DNA from: an alpha proteobacterium SCGC AAA028-C07
Lineage (GTDB): Bacteria; Pseudomonadota; Alphaproteobacteria; Pelagibacterales; Pelagibacteraceae
DNA length: 34,711 bases
Direction: 5' to 3'
Assembly (NCBI GenBank): GCA_000419465.1
Contig: ATTB01000007.1
Span: 1-34,711, forward strand
Shown here: piece by piece, positions 1-7,960 of the stretch
Position numbering within the stretch: the stretch's first letter is position 1
How the letters are laid out: each line of letters starts with the position of its first letter
Made by a program: the position numbers and the translations under genes
Notes under the pieces: model-generated
Seen by the model: only the letters and a program-made list of their open reading frames with translations
Databases searched by the model: none
Told to the model about the DNA's origin: nothing

Positions 1-123
1 GATATAAGATTAATTTTTTCTGGAGATAGTATTTTATTAGTTAAAGCTGAACAAATAGATTCATCTTTAGAAGATTTTGGAAAAACATGGGAAACCAATT
101 ATAAACCAATACATAAGATTTAG
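1..123 (+). CDS. DUF2948 family protein, C-terminal end only
   Basis: The reading frame is open from the first base to a TAG at 121-123 and gives 40 residues ending in TWETNYKPIHKI. The pattern of a short beta strand, an acidic stretch containing SLEDFG and a final W-x5-KP-x-H segment resembles the end of DUF2948, a family of unknown function that commonly precedes hisD in alphaproteobacteria. The start lies outside the window. Only one base separates the stop from the hisD ATG, so the two are probably cotranscribed. Family assignment comes from the tail motif and the neighbour. Confidence 0.6.
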   Translation, partial: DIRLIFSGDSILLVKAEQIDSSLEDFGKTWETNYKPIHKI

Positions 124-124
124 T

Positions 125-1411
125 ATGAAAATTATAAAATTTAATAAAAAAAGTTTTTCAAACGATTTAGATTTTATTTCTCGAAATAGAAAATCTAATT
201 TTTCTAATAAAGCTAATATTGTAAAAAAAATTCTTAAGGACGTTAAAACTAAAGGTGATAACGCTGTTGTTTATTATCAAAAGAAATTTGACAGAAGTTC
301 AGTTTCTAAAAAAAATATTATTTTAAGCAATAAAGAGATTAAGAAAGTTATAAAAAATTTAGATTCTTCAGTAAAAAGTTCTATCAAACTTGCATTTGAC
401 AGAGTTAAAGACTTTCACAGAAGACAATCAATTAAAGGTTATAAATATTTTGATAAATACAAAAATGAATTAGCTTACACAGTTTCTCCATTAAATAGAG
501 TTGGAATATACATTCCAGGAGGAACAGCTAGTTATCCAAGTTCGGTTATTATGAATGCCGTTCCAGCAATTGTTGCTGGTGTAAAAAATATAACTTTATG
601 CATGCCAACCCCAAATAATAAAATTAATGCCGGCGTTGTTTATGCAGCTAAAATATGTGGTGTAAAAAAGATTTATAAAATAGGTGGAGCCCAAGCAATA
701 GGAGCCTTTGCTTACGGAACAAATACCGTTACGAAAGTTGATAAAATTGTAGGACCAGGGAATATTTTTGTAACTACAGCAAAAAAAGAAGTTTTTGGTG
801 AAGTAGGCATAGATATGGTTGCTGGACCTTCTGAAATCACAGTTGTTGCAAATGAGGATAACGATTCAACATTAACAGCTATAGATTTATTATCCCAAGC
901 TGAACACGATGAGTTATCCCAAGCTATATTAGTAACAACAAATTTGAAATTTGGTCTTGAGGTTAAAAGTAAGATTTATAAATTTTTAGATGTTTTGCCT
1001 AGAAAACAGATAGCTAAAAAAGCAATTGATAATAATAGTGCAATTATAGTTTGTAAAAATTTTGCAGAAGTTGTTAGTGTTGTAAACGATATAGCGCCAG
1101 AGCATCTTGAAATTAAGACCAAGAATAATTCAGTTTTGGCAAAACAAATTAAAAATGCTGGATCAATTTTTTTAGGAGAAAATTCGCCAGAAGCCATAGG
1201 AGATTATATGGCAGGACCAAACCATGTTTTACCAACGGCTGGATCAGCAAGGTTTGCTTCAGGGTTATCTGTTTATGATTTTTATAAAAAAACCTCAGTT
1301 ATTAAAATGAGTAAACAAGGTCTTGAAAAGATAGGAAGATCAGCTATACACCTAGCAAATTACGAGGGTTTATTTGCTCACTCTCAATCAATTAGAATTA
1401 GAATTAGTTAA
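125..1411 (+). CDS. hisD: Histidinol dehydrogenase
   Basis: HisD catalyses the last two steps of histidine synthesis, oxidising L-histidinol to histidine with two NAD+. The family signature is clear: VGIYIPGG near residue 125, the GPGN loop near 211, QAEHD near 257-262 supplying the Gln and His zinc ligands, GDYMAGPNH near 359 with the third ligand Asp, and a final His near 419 in FAHSQS. These positions match the usual numbering closely. The ATG at 125 gives 428 residues, the normal family length; an in-frame ATG at 77 would overlap the upstream DUF2948 gene and add an unrelated extension. infA follows two bases after the stop, indicating one transcript. Confidence 0.96.
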   Translation: MKIIKFNKKSFSNDLDFISRNRKSNFSNKANIVKKILKDVKTKGDNAVVYYQKKFDRSSVSKKNIILSNKEIKKVIKNLDSSVKSSIKLAFDRVKDFHRRQSIKGYKYFDKYKNELAYTVSPLNRVGIYIPGGTASYPSSVIMNAVPAIVAGVKNITLCMPTPNNKINAGVVYAAKICGVKKIYKIGGAQAIGAFAYGTNTVTKVDKIVGPGNIFVTTAKKEVFGEVGIDMVAGPSEITVVANEDNDSTLTAIDLLSQAEHDELSQAILVTTNLKFGLEVKSKIYKFLDVLPRKQIAKKAIDNNSAIIVCKNFAEVVSVVNDIAPEHLEIKTKNNSVLAKQIKNAGSIFLGENSPEAIGDYMAGPNHVLPTAGSARFASGLSVYDFYKKTSVIKMSKQGLEKIGRSAIHLANYEGLFAHSQSIRIRIS

Positions 1412-1413
1412 AT

Positions 1414-1632
1414 ATGGCAAAAGAAGAAATGTTGGAGTTTAAAGGACTGGTAACAGAGTTGTTACCCAATGCTATGTTTAGAGTGAAATTAGAAAATAAT
1501 CATGAAGTATTAGCTCATACAGCTGGAAAAATGAGAAAGAATAGAATTAGAGTTTTAGCTGGTGATGAAGTTATGGTTGAAGTTACACCATATGATTTAA
1601 CTAAAGGCAGGATCATTTTTAGATTTAAATAA
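1414..1632 (+). CDS. infA: Translation initiation factor IF-1
   Basis: The product is 72 residues, the standard IF-1 length, and forms a single S1-type OB fold. Diagnostic stretches are [17 protein letters not shown] near the start, [17 protein letters not shown] in the middle and [12 protein letters not shown] at the end. IF-1 binds the A site of the 30S subunit and helps IF-2 and IF-3 place initiator tRNA. Its last stop base is the first base of the maf start codon (TAATG), which suggests translational coupling. Confidence 0.97.
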   Translation: MAKEEMLEFKGLVTELLPNAMFRVKLENNHEVLAHTAGKMRKNRIRVLAGDEVMVEVTPYDLTKGRIIFRFK

Positions 1633-2210
1633 TGAATGAAACAAAACATAGTTTTGTTTTATCCTCCGCATCCCCAAGAAGAATAGAGCTTCTTAATAAT
1701 ATAAAAATCTTTCCAAAAATAATTTATTCTTCAGATATTAACGAAGATATAAATAGTAAGGAAAGTCCTAAAAAATATTGTATTAGAGTTGCAAAAAATA
1801 AAGCTCTTAAAGCTTTAGAAAAATATCCAGAAGAATTTGTTTTATCGGCAGATACTATAGTTTTTTGTAGTAATAAAATTTTTTTAAAACCAAAAGATAA
1901 AGAAGAAGCTAGAGAGTTTTTAACTTTCTTTTCAGGAAGAAAACATAATGTTTTGACATGTGTATGTTTAGCAAAAAAGAACTCAATCAAAGTTAAAAAA
2001 GTTATAACAAAAGTTACTTTTAAAAGATTAAATAAGCAAGAGATCGACGAATATTTATCAACTAATGAGTGGAAAGATAAAGCAGGGGCTTATGCCATAC
2101 AAGGTTATGCTGAAAAATTTATTAAAAGAATTAACGGTTCGTATTCAAATGTAGTTGGTTTGCCTTTGTTTGAAACTTATAATTTGCTTAATTCACAAGG
2201 TTTAATTTAA
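1632..2210 (+). CDS. maf: Maf-family nucleoside triphosphate pyrophosphatase
   Basis: Maf proteins hydrolyse non-canonical or modified nucleoside triphosphates to monophosphates as a house-cleaning activity. The N-terminal SSASPRRIELL motif (about residues 11-21) and the catalytic Asp in SADTIV (about residue 73) are present, followed by KDKAGAYAIQGYAEKF and a GSYSNVVGLPLFE ending typical of the family. At 192 residues it has the usual length. It overlaps infA by one base. Exact substrate preference (dTTP/UTP or m7GTP subgroup) cannot be decided by eye. Confidence 0.93.
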   Translation: MNETKHSFVLSSASPRRIELLNNIKIFPKIIYSSDINEDINSKESPKKYCIRVAKNKALKALEKYPEEFVLSADTIVFCSNKIFLKPKDKEEAREFLTFFSGRKHNVLTCVCLAKKNSIKVKKVITKVTFKRLNKQEIDEYLSTNEWKDKAGAYAIQGYAEKFIKRINGSYSNVVGLPLFETYNLLNSQGLI

Positions 2211-2257
2211 TATTTTAATTGATTAATAATTTGTTTTGTGAAAAAAACATGCCCAGT

Positions 2258-2333
2258 GGTCTGGTAGCTCAGTTGGTAGAGCAGAGCCCTGAAAAGGCTT
2301 GTGTCGCTGGTTCAATTCCAGCTCAGACCACCA
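2258..2333 (+). tRNA. tRNA-Phe (GAA)
   Basis: A full cloverleaf can be drawn. The acceptor stem is GGTCTGG with TCAGACC (last pair G-U). The D arm contains AGCTCAGTTGGTAGAGC. The anticodon loop CTGAAAA carries anticodon GAA, and the T arm contains GGTTCAATTCC. The discriminator is A and the CCA end is encoded at 2331-2333. It lies 47 bases after maf. Confidence 0.96.
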
Positions 2334-2383
2334 TTTTTTATTTGCAATTTCATTCTCAGATTGATAATCAACCTCTAATTGAA

Positions 2384-2446
2384 ATGATAAAAAAATATAT
2401 ATCTACTCACAGACACCATCCTCATGCTGAGCATGCGCTTAGCTAA
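2384..2446 (+). CDS. Candidate His-rich leader peptide
   Basis: A 20-codon ORF opens at ATG 2384 and ends at TAA 2444-2446. Its second half reads STHRHHPHAEHALS, with five His codons within nine positions, very high for an AT-rich genome where His codons are scarce. It lies 47 bases upstream of tRNA-His, which is followed by hisS, hisZ and hisG. This is the arrangement expected for a ribosome-stalling leader that senses charged tRNA-His. No clear Shine-Dalgarno is visible. A possible promoter (TTGCAA 2342-2347, GATAAT 2363-2368, 15-base spacer) would leave a very short 5' leader. Chance occurrence cannot be excluded. Confidence 0.45.
   Translation: MIKKYISTHRHHPHAEHALS
2423..2443 (+). promoter_or_regulatory. 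Overlapping hairpins at end of the His-rich ORF
   Basis: Two mutually exclusive stems can form. One is CATGCT/AGCATG around a single G (2423-2435). The other is GCTGAGC/GCTTAGC with an ATGC loop (2426-2443, one G-U pair). Both overlap the last His codons, so a stalled ribosome would block them. No T-run follows, so this is not a canonical terminator. A role in attenuation is inferred only from position. Confidence 0.3.
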
Positions 2447-2493
2447 TAGAATTATATATTTAAAAACAAAATAATATTATAAACAAAAAACAT

Positions 2494-2570
2494 GCAGCTG
2501 TAGCTCAGTTGGTTAGAGCGCTGGTTTGTGGAACCAGATGTCGGTGGTTCGAATCCACCCAGCTGTACCA
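2494..2570 (+). tRNA. tRNA-His (GTG), no encoded G-1, A73
   Basis: The anticodon loop TTGTGGA lies between CTGGT and ACCAG, giving anticodon GTG. The T arm is GGTGG-TTCGAAT-CCACC, and CCA is encoded at 2568-2570. The acceptor stem is GCAGCTG with CAGCTGT, so the first pair is G1-U72. The base before G1 is T, so no G-1 is encoded. The discriminator is A73 rather than the C73 usual in bacteria. Loss of G-1 and C73 is a known trait of many alphaproteobacteria and goes with a divergent HisRS, whose gene follows five bases downstream. Confidence 0.95.
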
Positions 2571-2575
2571 AATTA

Positions 2576-4012
2576 ATGAATAAAAAAACTTTTAAACCTA
2601 GCAGTGAATTACCAGCAGGTTTTGTAGATAAACAAGAAGAAGAGTTATTAGCAAGAGATCTTTTAATATCTAATACTAAAAAGGTCATGGCTAAATATGG
2701 CTTTCAATATCTTGAAACTCCTAGTTTCGAGTTTACCGATAGCATTGGTAAATTTTTGCCTGACAAAGATAGACCTTCAGAGGGAGTTTTTTCTTTCGAA
2801 GATGAAAAAAAATGGCTCTCGTTACGATACGATTTAACAGCACCATTAGCCAGATATGCAGCTAAAAACTTTAACAATTTACCAAGACCTTTTAAAAGGT
2901 ATCAACTAGGAACAGTTTGGAGAAATGAAAAACCAGGTCCCGGAAGATTTAGAGAGTTTTTGCAGTTTGATGCGGATTACATAGGAACAAGTAATCTATT
3001 TGCTGATGCAGAGTTATGCTGCTTAATTTCAGAGATTCTAAGTAGCTGCGGTTTAACAAAAGAAGAATTTATAATTAAAATATCTAATCGTAAATTAACA
3101 AAAGGATTATTAGAAAAGTTAAAAATCAATGACGAAAATAAACAATCAATAGTACTAAGAGCTATTGATAAACTAGATAGAGTTGGGATAGAGGGCGTTC
3201 AATATCTTTTAGGAAAAGGTAGAAAAGATAAATCTGGAGATTTTACTAAAGGAGCCGAATTAGACGAATCACAGATTAATGAAATTATTAATTTTTTAAG
3301 TATTAAAGATCTTTCAGATAATAATTTTGAAAAAATAGAAAAGATTGCTGGAGACAATCAAACTATATTAGATGGAGTAAATGAACTTATTTTAATCAAG
3401 AAATATTTTTTATTATTAAAATTTGATAATTTTATCTTTGACCCTACTGTTGTTAGAGGACTTGAATATTACACGGGCCCTATTTTTGAGGCCAATCTTA
3501 CATTTAACGTTAAAAACAACAAAGGGGAAAAGATTGAATTTGGTTCAATAGGGGGTGGAGGAAGATATGATGATCTTGTAAAACGTTTTAATAATCAAGA
3601 TTGCCCCTCAACCGGTATTTCAGTTGGTCTTGACCGTTTAATTTATGCCATTCTTCAAAAAAATAAAATTAAAGTAGAAAAAGAAACACCAATTTTAATA
3701 TGCGTTTTTGATGAAAAATACATGGATTATTATGTGAAGATTTTAAATTTATTAAGAACAAAAAATATTAGCGCTGAGATTTATTCAGGAAGTGCCAATA
3801 TAAAATCACAACTAAAGTATGCTGACAAAAGAGGATGCAATTACGTCATTTTATGTGGCGATGATGAGGTAAGTAAGAATTTAGTAACAATTAAAAATTT
3901 AGAAATCGGCAAGCAAATGTCCGATTCTCTAAAAAATAGAGATGATTGGAAAGAGTCTTCGGGATCTCAAAAAACAGTAGCTTTAAATCAACTTTTAAAT
4001 GAGATTAAATAA
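2576..4012 (+). CDS. hisS: Histidyl-tRNA synthetase
   Basis: A class II synthetase that charges tRNA-His. Motif 2 is present near residue 114 as VWRNEKPGPGRFREF followed by LQFDADYIG, and the HisRS signature RGLEYYTG lies near residue 293. A C-terminal anticodon-binding domain occupies roughly residues 375-478. The RNEKPGPGR form of motif 2 resembles the alphaproteobacterial HisRS type that accepts tRNA-His without G-1, rather than the common RxERPQ form. The ATG at 2576 is chosen because the longer frame would start inside tRNA-His; it gives 478 residues. The stop overlaps the hisZ ATG by one base. Confidence 0.96.
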   Translation: MNKKTFKPSSELPAGFVDKQEEELLARDLLISNTKKVMAKYGFQYLETPSFEFTDSIGKFLPDKDRPSEGVFSFEDEKKWLSLRYDLTAPLARYAAKNFNNLPRPFKRYQLGTVWRNEKPGPGRFREFLQFDADYIGTSNLFADAELCCLISEILSSCGLTKEEFIIKISNRKLTKGLLEKLKINDENKQSIVLRAIDKLDRVGIEGVQYLLGKGRKDKSGDFTKGAELDESQINEIINFLSIKDLSDNNFEKIEKIAGDNQTILDGVNELILIKKYFLLLKFDNFIFDPTVVRGLEYYTGPIFEANLTFNVKNNKGEKIEFGSIGGGGRYDDLVKRFNNQDCPSTGISVGLDRLIYAILQKNKIKVEKETPILICVFDEKYMDYYVKILNLLRTKNISAEIYSGSANIKSQLKYADKRGCNYVILCGDDEVSKNLVTIKNLEIGKQMSDSLKNRDDWKESSGSQKTVALNQLLNEIK

Positions 4013-5100
4013 TGAAACAGGCTCTAGAAAATAAGAGATTAAAAGAAGATCTTTCTAAAAAAATATTAAGTAATTTTAAAAAAAATAAATTTAATTTTAC
4101 AGATTTGGATCTCTTGATTGATACTAGTTTGTTAACAGAGCGATCAGGAGAGCAATTTAAAAAATTTACACTAACTTATAAAGATTTATTTGGAAAAGAA
4201 ATTAGTTTGCGTCCTGATTTAACAGTTTCAACAGCATTAAAATATATTCAAGAAAAAAAGAATAAAGAAGAAAAGTATTGTTACTATGGAAGTGCTTATA
4301 GATTAGATAAAGAAGGAGATTTAAAAGTTTTTGATCAGATAGGCTGCGAAATTATTAATTCTAATAACAATAAATCAGAGAATATTTTAATTAATTCTAT
4401 ATTAGAACCATTAAAAAAAATTAAGAAATTAGAAGTTGTTTTAGGAGACGTTGGATTATTTAAAATTTTAGTAGAGTCTTTAGAGCTTCCAGCTAGATGG
4501 AAATTAAGATTAGTAAAAAATTTTTCTAGAAGAGAATATTTTGAAGATATGTTGAAAAGATTAGAGACAAATTATGATCTAGATCAACAAGCAATTAAAT
4601 TAGATACAAAAAGACTTGAAGATTTAGAAAAACTAAATCCAAATAGCATAATTGGAGGAAGAACAGTTTCTGAGATTGTTAAACGTTTTAATAAAAAAAT
4701 TAAAGATCCAAGAGACAATTATAAAGGAAAAAAGAATGTTAAAATTATTAGAGATTTTTTAAATATTAATAGTTCAATTCAGAAAGCTGAAAGTGCAATT
4801 TTGTCTTTCTTTTCAAAAAATAAATTAAGCAATTTATCTATTAAGAATTATTTAAGAAAAATTAATAGAATAAATAAAGAAATAGGAAAAAAATATTCTA
4901 TTAATTTTAAAACTAATTTTGGAAGAAATACTGATTATTATACCGGCGTAGTTTTTTTAGCTTCCGTAAAAAAGAATTCTAAAATTATCGAATTAGCAAG
5001 AGGTGGTGAATATAACGGTTTACTTAGAACTCTTGGTTATAAGAAGGATATATCAGCTATTGGTGGTGCAATTAATTTAAACGAATTAATAAATTTATAA
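4012..5100 (+). CDS. hisZ: ATP phosphoribosyltransferase regulatory subunit HisZ
   Basis: HisZ is a HisRS-like paralogue without aminoacylation activity that forms an octamer with short HisG and confers histidine feedback control. Class II core features remain: a motif-2-like RPDLTVSTALKYIQ region near residue 65 and TDYYTGVVFLA near residue 305, matching the RGLDYYTG region of HisRS in degenerate form. Length is 362 residues, and there is no anticodon-binding domain. It sits between hisS (one-base overlap) and the short hisG, the expected partner, with four bases between. Confidence 0.92.
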   Translation: MKQALENKRLKEDLSKKILSNFKKNKFNFTDLDLLIDTSLLTERSGEQFKKFTLTYKDLFGKEISLRPDLTVSTALKYIQEKKNKEEKYCYYGSAYRLDKEGDLKVFDQIGCEIINSNNNKSENILINSILEPLKKIKKLEVVLGDVGLFKILVESLELPARWKLRLVKNFSRREYFEDMLKRLETNYDLDQQAIKLDTKRLEDLEKLNPNSIIGGRTVSEIVKRFNKKIKDPRDNYKGKKNVKIIRDFLNINSSIQKAESAILSFFSKNKLSNLSIKNYLRKINRINKEIGKKYSINFKTNFGRNTDYYTGVVFLASVKKNSKIIELARGGEYNGLLRTLGYKKDISAIGGAINLNELINL

Positions 5101-5104
5101 AATT

Positions 5105-5773
5105 ATGTCCAAAATAAAAATAGGATTACCTAGCAAAGGAAGATTAAAAGATGAATCTTTAGCTTTTTTAAAAAGTAAGAATTTAGAGGTGGTAAATTCT
5201 TTTGGAGAAAGAAATTATTTTTTTAACATTAAAAATAATAACGAAATAGATGGAATTTTTTTACACGCTAGAGAAATAATTGAAAGAATTAATGACGGTA
5301 CTTTAGATATTGGTATTTCAGGGCTAGATCTACTTAAGGAGTTGCCAGAGGTTTATTCAAAAAATGTTAGAATTTTTAAAAAACTTAATTTTGGTTTTGC
5401 TGATTTAGTAGTTGCGATACCAAAAGATTGGTTAGATGTTCAGAATATGGCTGACTTAGAAGAAGTAAGTTTTGAATTTAGAGAAAAATATGGACGTCGA
5501 ATGCGTGTTGCAACAAAATATCCAAATTTGACTGAATCTTTCTTTTTATCAAAGGGTGTAAGTCAGTTTCGTGTTGTTCCAAGTTTAGGAGCAACGGAGT
5601 CTTATCCGTTTACCGGCTCCTCAGAATTGATCACTGATATAACATCTACAGGTTCAACTTTGAAAGCCAATAATCTAAGGATTATAAATGACGGAATTAT
5701 ATTAAAAAGTTCTGCCTGTATTTTTGTTTCTAAAAAAATTGAAAAAAAAAAGTTTTTAAATCTTTTAAAATAG
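5105..5773 (+). CDS. hisG: ATP phosphoribosyltransferase, short form
   Basis: HisG joins ATP and PRPP to make phosphoribosyl-ATP, the first and committed step of histidine synthesis. It opens with KIGLPSKGRLKDES, and the PRPP-binding loop is seen as DITSTGSTLKAN near residue 177. At 222 residues it is the short HisG form, which lacks the C-terminal regulatory domain and needs HisZ, encoded just upstream. It ends the + strand his cluster and is followed at once by a strong intrinsic terminator. Confidence 0.95.
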   Translation: MSKIKIGLPSKGRLKDESLAFLKSKNLEVVNSFGERNYFFNIKNNNEIDGIFLHAREIIERINDGTLDIGISGLDLLKELPEVYSKNVRIFKKLNFGFADLVVAIPKDWLDVQNMADLEEVSFEFREKYGRRMRVATKYPNLTESFFLSKGVSQFRVVPSLGATESYPFTGSSELITDITSTGSTLKANNLRIINDGIILKSSACIFVSKKIEKKKFLNLLK

Positions 5774-5780
5774 TCAAAAA

Positions 5781-5808
5781 AAAACCCCGGATGTTAGTCC
5801 GGGGTTTT
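5781..5808 (+). terminator. Intrinsic terminator after hisG
   Basis: An 11-bp stem (AAAACCCCGGA with TCCGGGGTTTT, loop TGTTAG) lies 8 bases after the hisG stop. It has A-rich sequence on one side and T-rich sequence on the other, so it could work on both strands. Before the element inserted it probably also served groEL, which would then have ended at 5846. Confidence 0.9.
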
Positions 5809-5845
5809 GAATTTTTTCTAGAAAGTTTTACTAGAGAGGATGGAA

Positions 5846-5859
5846 TTACATTCCCATTC
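5846..5859 (+). repeat. Left attachment core (attL)
   Basis: TTACATTCCCATTC here matches the last 14 bases of groEL at the other end perfectly. In this copy the reading frame is not continued: the bases after 5859 do not encode the Gly-Met tail of GroEL. The sequence between the hisG terminator and this copy is therefore likely the original groEL 3' untranslated region. Confidence 0.8.
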
Positions 5860-5898
5860 TCTTAAAAATAATGGTTGATATTACTATGTTTTTAAAAA

Positions 5899-5963
5899 AC
5901 TTCTTTGAATACTTCTTTGAGCGGTGACATCTTAGGTCAAACCACGAAAGATGACTTCTTTGA
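5899..5963 (+). repeat. Left cluster of ACTTCTTTGA repeats (integrase arm sites)
   Basis: Exact copies of the decamer lie at 5899-5908, 5911-5920 and 5954-5963, all on the same strand. The same decamer occurs four times near the right end. Repeats of one short motif 40-120 bases inside both cores are what arm-type binding sites of a phage-like tyrosine integrase look like. Between copies two and three lies an imperfect dyad (GGTGAC / GTCAAACC, 5923-5944) that could bind an accessory factor. Confidence 0.6.
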
Positions 5964-6320
5964 ACTTTACTCCCCAACCCTCTAAAACAATTTCAGTGTT
6001 CATTGGCGTAGACTAAAATACTTCCAGCGTAGAAAATCAAGTTATGTAAAGAAACATACGTACCAGCGTAGGATTTAATTTAATTGAATTTTAATAGTGT
6101 GTGTTGATGTGTTCTTAAACTTCAAGTTATCGTTAAAAACTTTTTATGTTTCCAGACGCTTCAAGAATTATAAATAAAGGTGAAGATATTTAAAGATAAT
6201 ATTTTTACTTCAAAATGCTCACGGTAATTGAAGTCAATTAAACATAAACATATTTCAATATAGGAATAGGTTTGTTTGCTTTTTGAGTGAGTACAAAGGC
6301 AATTAATATGAAAGGGTATT
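5964..6320 (+). other. Non-coding left-end region with iteron-like repeats
   Basis: No convincing gene is seen here. CCAGCGTAG occurs at 6024-6032 and 6063-6071, with a related TTGGCGTAGA at 6003-6012; the GCGTAG cores are 21 and 39 bases apart. A small inverted repeat TATGT-AAAGAA-ACATA (about 6043-6058) lies between. The region precedes a gene pair whose second member looks like a HUH replication endonuclease, so it is a candidate replication origin or operator. AAGGG at about 6312-6316 is the ribosome binding site of the gene at 6321. Confidence 0.4.
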
Positions 6321-7043
6321 ATGACGAATAATATCAAGACCTTTAAAGAGTTGAAGAAACTATTTAAAGATACAAAATGGGAAACAATTAAGTTTACCAA
6401 AGATGAGTTAACAAGGCAGTTCAAAGAACATATGGTTGAACACGATTTTATCCAACCAGATACAGCACTTGATGAGTTTTATTTAAACAAACATAGACTT
6501 GACCAGAGAATAGATAAAAAAACTCAGTCAGATGTTTATAGATTGAGGTTACTGGCAATAAAAGACCGTTACAACAGTTTACATAGAAACAAACCGAAAG
6601 CAGTTGAAAACTCAAAATCATTCACAGTCTACGAAGTAGTGGGAAGCAACCAAAGGTGGAGTAAGTTTGTTCCAACAGAAACAAAGTTTTGGGTGGACAA
6701 TTATACCGACCAACTTCTTTATGTAGATTATAAAAGAGATGATGTTTGGTTTAATAATTTATTCAGAAATAAAATAGATAATTCAGTTTCAAATAACCAC
6801 GATGAAATACACACAGAAAAAACATTTCATCTTGCTTATGAACAAAGAACTTACAAAATAGTTACCGCTAAAGGTTTGGATTACTCAGATGCTATGAAAA
6901 AGGCAGAAAAAGATAATCCGGAACTGGAATGGAAACCTGGAAGACCAAATAAAAAATGGGAACATTTATACCAAGTTAAAGTAGATAAATTGCCAGAAGG
7001 TGATTTTGATATGAATGACTTGTCAACATCTTCTAGGTACTAA
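6321..7043 (+). CDS. Unknown protein, first gene of the left module
   Basis: I do not recognise this 240-residue protein. The frame is preceded by a good AAGGG ribosome binding site and followed five bases later by the probable HUH gene, so it is very likely real and cotranscribed. It is charged and rich in Trp, Tyr and Lys, with no signal peptide or membrane segment. The N-terminal third is helical with many Lys and Asp residues. The middle contains FTVYEVVGSNQRWSKFVP, and the C-terminal third (YKIVTAKGLDYSDAMKKAEK) looks like a small alpha/beta unit. Its place beside the repeats and the HUH gene suggests a role in replication or its control. Confidence 0.75.
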   Translation: MTNNIKTFKELKKLFKDTKWETIKFTKDELTRQFKEHMVEHDFIQPDTALDEFYLNKHRLDQRIDKKTQSDVYRLRLLAIKDRYNSLHRNKPKAVENSKSFTVYEVVGSNQRWSKFVPTETKFWVDNYTDQLLYVDYKRDDVWFNNLFRNKIDNSVSNNHDEIHTEKTFHLAYEQRTYKIVTAKGLDYSDAMKKAEKDNPELEWKPGRPNKKWEHLYQVKVDKLPEGDFDMNDLSTSSRY

Positions 7044-7048
7044 CTAAA

Positions 7049-7522
7049 ATGACAAAAGAAGAGTTAAAAAATGCTCTTCTCAAGAAAGAAAACAAGTTTG
7101 CCACCGCTTATATAGTGGTGGCAAACACTTATATGAATATGAGTTTTGAATTACTGACTCATAAATTGAACCTACTTAATGCTATCGTGAATAAAGAATT
7201 GTTTAGATACTTTAAAAAGTATCCTGAGAAGAGAATACAGTTTGCCTACAATCATCAAAGAGTAATAGGCAATACACATTCTCATTTAATTTTGAAAGTG
7301 CCAGATGAATATTATCAATCTCATACTGAACTATTAAAGATAAGAGATTTGATGTGGTTCAGATGGTGGCAGTTAGATGAAAGACAAGAGAAAAAATTTA
7401 GATTGTGGTTTCAAAAAGTAGATGATGACCAAACAAGTAAATTTTTTAATGTCAATTACGCTGTGAGAGAAACGAAAAAAGATACAGTACAGAATACTGA
7501 ACTAACATTTGGTATTCTTTAA
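7049..7522 (+). CDS. Probable HUH-type replication/nicking endonuclease
   Basis: The 157-residue product resembles single-domain HUH enzymes. A hydrophobic strand FATAYIVVANTY near residue 17 could be motif 1. GNTHSHLILKVPDEYY near residue 75 supplies a His-x-His pair in a beta strand followed by the Pro-Asp turn common in rolling-circle Rep proteins. NYAVRETKK near residue 138 offers a Tyr (and downstream Lys) where the catalytic motif is expected. The residue between the two His is Ser, not a bulky hydrophobic, so the motif is imperfect. It would nick one strand at an origin, perhaps in the repeats at 6003-6071. An IS200-like transposase or relaxase fragment is a possible alternative. Confidence 0.5.
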   Translation: MTKEELKNALLKKENKFATAYIVVANTYMNMSFELLTHKLNLLNAIVNKELFRYFKKYPEKRIQFAYNHQRVIGNTHSHLILKVPDEYYQSHTELLKIRDLMWFRWWQLDERQEKKFRLWFQKVDDDQTSKFFNVNYAVRETKKDTVQNTELTFGIL

Positions 7523-7539
7523 TTAACAAGGAAAAAAAA

Positions 7540-7791
7540 ATGAACTTTAAAAGTAAATTTAATAATTATGACAAACCAAGCAGTTCAATGAGATTAAACT
7601 GTTCTCAACTAAAGAATGTGATGTTGATAACAGAATATGTAATCAACAACGAACAGACACCGACATACATAAAACAATATGCCAAAGACTTACACGATAG
7701 GACAGATAAGTATTGTCAGACACATTTTACAAAAGTGTATGAGGAAATAGACAATATTAAGACCACAACACTAGAAAGGTATTTTAATTAA
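7540..7791 (+). CDS. Small unknown protein
   Basis: An 83-residue, hydrophilic, mostly helical protein that I cannot place. A good AAGGA ribosome binding site lies nine bases before the ATG and the gene follows the HUH gene by 17 bases on the same strand, supporting a real operon member. No Cys pairs, signal peptide or membrane segment. Confidence 0.6.
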   Translation: MNFKSKFNNYDKPSSSMRLNCSQLKNVMLITEYVINNEQTPTYIKQYAKDLHDRTDKYCQTHFTKVYEEIDNIKTTTLERYFN

Positions 7792-7792
7792 A

Positions 7793-7960
7793 ATGAATCA
7801 AAAAATAAAAATAATAGAACGAGAAATAGAAAAATTTGGAAAGAAAAATGATGAGTTAACTTGCTTACAAAGAGTAGGCAAAATTGCTGAATTAATTGAT
7901 GAATTAAAGAAAATAATAACAAACAAAGGAAAAATCTAAATGGAAAGTTTACACGCTTTA
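7793..7960 (+). CDS. Small coiled ORF, 55 residues
   Basis: A short frame begins one base after the previous stop and ends 21 bases inside the next gene. The predicted protein is Lys/Glu-rich with a likely helix (EREIEKFGKKNDELTCLQR, then KIAELIDELKKII). It fills a gap that would otherwise be empty in a tightly packed operon. No good Shine-Dalgarno is seen; translation could be coupled to the gene before it. Confidence 0.4.

Noticed and set aside
2219-2446. A 75-codon + frame running through tRNA-Phe
   Set aside because: Most of it is translated tRNA; only the last 20 codons from ATG 2384 are kept as a candidate leader ORF.
2452-2688. A 78-codon minus frame across tRNA-His and the hisS start
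   Set aside because: It is antisense to the tRNA and to the hisS 5' end, with no supporting context.
5899-5963. CRISPR array from the ACTTCTTTGA repeats
   Set aside because: Repeats are only 10 bases, spacing is irregular, there are no cas genes, and a matching cluster lies at the other end of the element.
7049-7522. IS200/IS605-type insertion sequence
   Set aside because: The size and His-x-His would fit a TnpA, but there are no flanking subterminal hairpins and the gene sits within an operon.
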